Assembly: GCA_037129925.1 (NCBI GenBank)
Contig: JBAXTZ010000085.1
Location: 1-7,020 of the forward strand
From: JBAXTZ01 sp037129925
GTDB lineage: Bacteria > Bacillota > Negativicutes > JBAXTZ01
DNA length: 7,020 nucleotides
Reading direction: 5' to 3'
Position numbers and translations under genes: made by a program. Shown here in pieces: positions 5,698-7,020 of this stretch; the first letter of the stretch is position 1, and each line of letters begins with the position of its first letter. Below the pieces are notes generated by a model. The model saw nothing but the letters and a program-made list of their open reading frames with translations, was not told the DNA's origin and did no database searches.

Positions 5698-6266
5698 AAG
5701 AATATTCGCCGCAGCAGATCGCCGATATGCTGAAACAACTCGAATCCGAACCAATGTTCAGAATGGCAATAATAATGCTGGCGGCAACCGGCATTCGCCG
5801 CTCCGAATTACTGGCGCTCACTTGGCGCAGCATCGATATGGATAAATGCCGCGTCCATATCGACAAAGCCGTTATCCTCGGCGAAAACGGCGCAGAAATC
5901 AGCGACACTAAAAGCGAAAAAAGCCGCCGCACGATTTACCTGTCCCCGTTCGTCATGAGCGAAATCAAGCGGTACCGCGCCTGCGACAATTTCATTTTAG
6001 GTTCATACATTTTCAACAACAAAGGCAAAATATACCGTCCGGACGATTTTTCCGTAGCGCTCGCCCGCCGCATCGGCGAACCGATCCGCTTGCACGACCT
6101 GCGCCACTCCTTCGCCTCCCGACTGGTACGCGGCGGCGTAAACATCAAAGTCCTGCAAGAACTCCTCGGTCACAGTGACATCCGGCTGACGCTAGACACC
6201 TACAGCCATGTACTCGACGAAGAAAAACAAGCCGCCGCAAAAGTGGCGGCGGATATATTCGGGTAA
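5694..6266 (+). CDS. Tyrosine recombinase/integrase, catalytic part (split by frame change, 190 aa)
   Basis: The full catalytic set of the tyrosine recombinase family is present: R35 (ATGIRRSELLAL), K73 (TKSEKSRRTIYL), H134 and R137 (HDLRH), H160 (LGHSD) and nucleophile Y170 (LDTYSHV). So the domain itself is undamaged. The frame opens upstream of 5694, and the GTG given as the start overlaps the TGA of the N-terminal part (GTGA) but has no ribosome binding site. It is best seen as the rest of one gene (5185-6266, about 360 aa, normal for phage and island integrases). Alternatives are translational coupling giving a two-piece enzyme, or frameshifting, for which I see no classical slippery heptamer. 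The att site should lie just downstream or be within about 150 bp. Confidence 0.85.
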   Translation: MKEYSPQQIADMLKQLESEPMFRMAIIMLAATGIRRSELLALTWRSIDMDKCRVHIDKAVILGENGAEISDTKSEKSRRTIYLSPFVMSEIKRYRACDNFILGSYIFNNKGKIYRPDDFSVALARRIGEPIRLHDLRHSFASRLVRGGVNIKVLQELLGHSDIRLTLDTYSHVLDEEKQAAAKVAADIFG

Positions 6267-6284
6267 AAATTGCTTTTACAATTT
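6267..6284 (+). other. Weak hairpin after integrase
   Basis: AAATTG (6267-6272) and CAATTT (6279-6284) can pair across a six-base loop, followed by GTTTTG. The stem is A+T-rich and the T run is interrupted, so it is a poor intrinsic terminator. It might instead mark the att-proximal region, where an integrase or host factor binds. No tRNA 3' end or obvious core duplication is visible between 6267 and 6431. Confidence 0.25.
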
Positions 6285-6328
6285 GTTTTGCCATGAATAC
6301 ACTGAAAAATGCAAAGAAATCAAAATTA

Positions 6329-6337
6329 TGGTATACT
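6329..6337 (+). promoter_or_regulatory. Extended -10 promoter for the SocA-like gene
   Basis: TGGTATACT combines the TGn extension with a five-of-six -10 hexamer TATACT. The -35 position holds no good match, as is usual with extended -10 promoters. It lies about 95 bp before the ATG at 6432 and would make the toxin-antitoxin-like pair independent of the integrase operon. Confidence 0.5.
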
Positions 6338-6431
6338 ACGCGATACTTTTAAACATATAAAAGAAGTTTGCAGGATATTTGAAAATCGCAGCGAATATAT
6401 ACAATCAAGTCAGTTGTTAGGAGGTGGCGTC

Positions 6432-6875
6432 ATGAGTAAAGTTAATGTTTTTGATGTCGCAGTGTATATACTTAATGAGTTAGGGTCTGTTTCAGGAATG
6501 AAATTACAAAAATTAGTATACTATTGTCAGGCTTGGTCTTTGGTTTGGGAAGATCGCCCTTTATTTTCAGAGGAAATACAGGCATGGGTAAATGGACCCG
6601 TCGTTCCAACTTTATATGAAAATCACCGAGGTGATTTTTTGATTGATCAGAACAAATTTAAGAAATTATTATCCGGGCAAAAATTTTCAAAAGCGCAAAT
6701 TGAGACTATGGATATTGTGATCAAGCACTATGGAAAGCGTAATGCTCAGTGGTTGAGTGATCTAACTCATTCCGAACAACCTTGGATAGATGCGCGTAAA
6801 GGTCTTTCCGAAAAAGAACGAGGCGCATCAGCTATTTCTCAGGAACAGATGAGTGAATTTTATAGTTCCTTATGA
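6432..6875 (+). CDS. SocA/GepA-like Panacea (DUF4065) domain protein, probable antitoxin (147 aa)
   Basis: Almost the whole protein is the Panacea/SocA domain (PF13274). The hallmarks are GMKLQKLVYYCQAW (22-35), PLFSEEIQAWVNGPVVPTLYE (43-63) and LSDLTHSEQPWIDARKG (108-124), all in the expected order and spacing. The frame is open to an ATG at 6309, but AGGAGGT lies correctly before ATG 6432, and MSKVNVFDVAVYIL is the usual N-terminus, so I start here. Panacea domains are known as versatile antitoxins paired with many unrelated toxins, and SocA of Caulobacter is a ClpXP adaptor for toxin SocB. The stop TGA overlaps the ATG of the next gene, a pattern typical of such pairs. Its place outside the integrase suggests either host flank or an outer accessory module. 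Confidence 0.9.
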   Translation: MSKVNVFDVAVYILNELGSVSGMKLQKLVYYCQAWSLVWEDRPLFSEEIQAWVNGPVVPTLYENHRGDFLIDQNKFKKLLSGQKFSKAQIETMDIVIKHYGKRNAQWLSDLTHSEQPWIDARKGLSEKERGASAISQEQMSEFYSSL

Positions 6876-7020
6876 GTAGACCGAGAAAAAAAACAATAAA
6901 GCCGTCGAATGTTAAAGAAGCCAAGCACATACCAGAAAACGTAAACCGACCAGATAGTTTTTATGTGTTTCCGCCCGGCATCTCCGTCCGGAAAACGCTT
7001 TACATATATGACCATATGGG
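6872..7020 (+). CDS. 5' end of candidate toxin gene paired with the SocA-like gene (partial, 49 codons)
   Basis: ATG at 6872 overlaps the SocA-like stop (ATGA), and the frame stays open through 49 codons to the window end. The visible protein begins MSRPRKKTIKPSNVKEAKHI, very basic, followed by a more hydrophobic stretch FYVFPPGISVRKTLYIYDHM. I recognise no family. It has no ribosome binding site of its own, so translation is probably coupled to the antitoxin. That the pair is a toxin-antitoxin system is inferred from gene order and overlap, since Panacea toxins vary widely. A DNA-binding partner is the alternative suggested by the basic N-terminus. Confidence 0.55.
   Translation, partial: MSRPRKKTIKPSNVKEAKHIPENVNRPDSFYVFPPGISVRKTLYIYDHM

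Noticed and set aside
5657..5932. Antisense and alternative-frame open stretches over the integrase junction
   Set aside because: They are shadows of the G+C-rich integrase codons with no start signals or family pattern.
6267..6431. tRNA fragment or att core beside the integrase
   Set aside because: No tRNA arms, CCA end or repeated core could be seen. The second att site would lie outside the window.

Overview
The window looks like part of a bacterial integrative element. Features pointing to mobility are a tyrosine integrase, an excisionase-like protein, a Cro/CI-type repressor with divergent promoters, an origin-like DnaA-box cluster, and accessory genes of phage-defence or toxin-antitoxin type. 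Strong GGAGG-type ribosome binding sites precede most genes. The host phylum cannot be settled from this sequence. Base composition is uneven: the integrase and sigma-like genes are richer in G+C, and the two genes between repressor and integrase are visibly A+T-rich, which suggests cargo of separate ancestry. No rRNA, tRNA, CRISPR array or insertion sequence was recognised.

Layout. The switch point is about 3235-3369. Leftward on the minus strand lie an excisionase-like HTH gene (3010-3234), a small winged-helix replication-type gene (2634-3008), an intrinsic terminator (2612-2634), a 240-bp origin-like region with DnaA boxes (about 2413-2608), a sigma-70-like factor (1927-2370), an AlbA_2/Schlafen-type ATPase regulator (497-1846) and a small winged-helix-like protein (66-359). 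Rightward on the plus strand lie the repressor (3370-3672), an unrecognised helical protein (3662-4333), a TIGR02391/Ymh protein with an HEPN-like RNPHAH motif (4341-5162) and a tyrosine integrase split by a -1 frame change (5185-5697 and 5694-6266). Beyond the integrase, with its own promoter, is a SocA/Panacea (DUF4065) antitoxin-type gene (6432-6875). It overlaps by ATGA a partner gene that runs off the window end.

How it may work (inference). Repressor, cargo and integrase share one operon. Excision and replication functions are divergent, and paired inverted repeats overlay the -10 boxes on both sides. Integrase plus repressor opposing xis, rep and ori is the arrangement of phage-inducible chromosomal islands and some integrative mobilisable elements. 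The repressor-integrase interval, a usual cargo position, holds a candidate two-gene defence module. No capsid, packaging or conjugation gene lies in the window, so satellite versus mobilisable element remains open.
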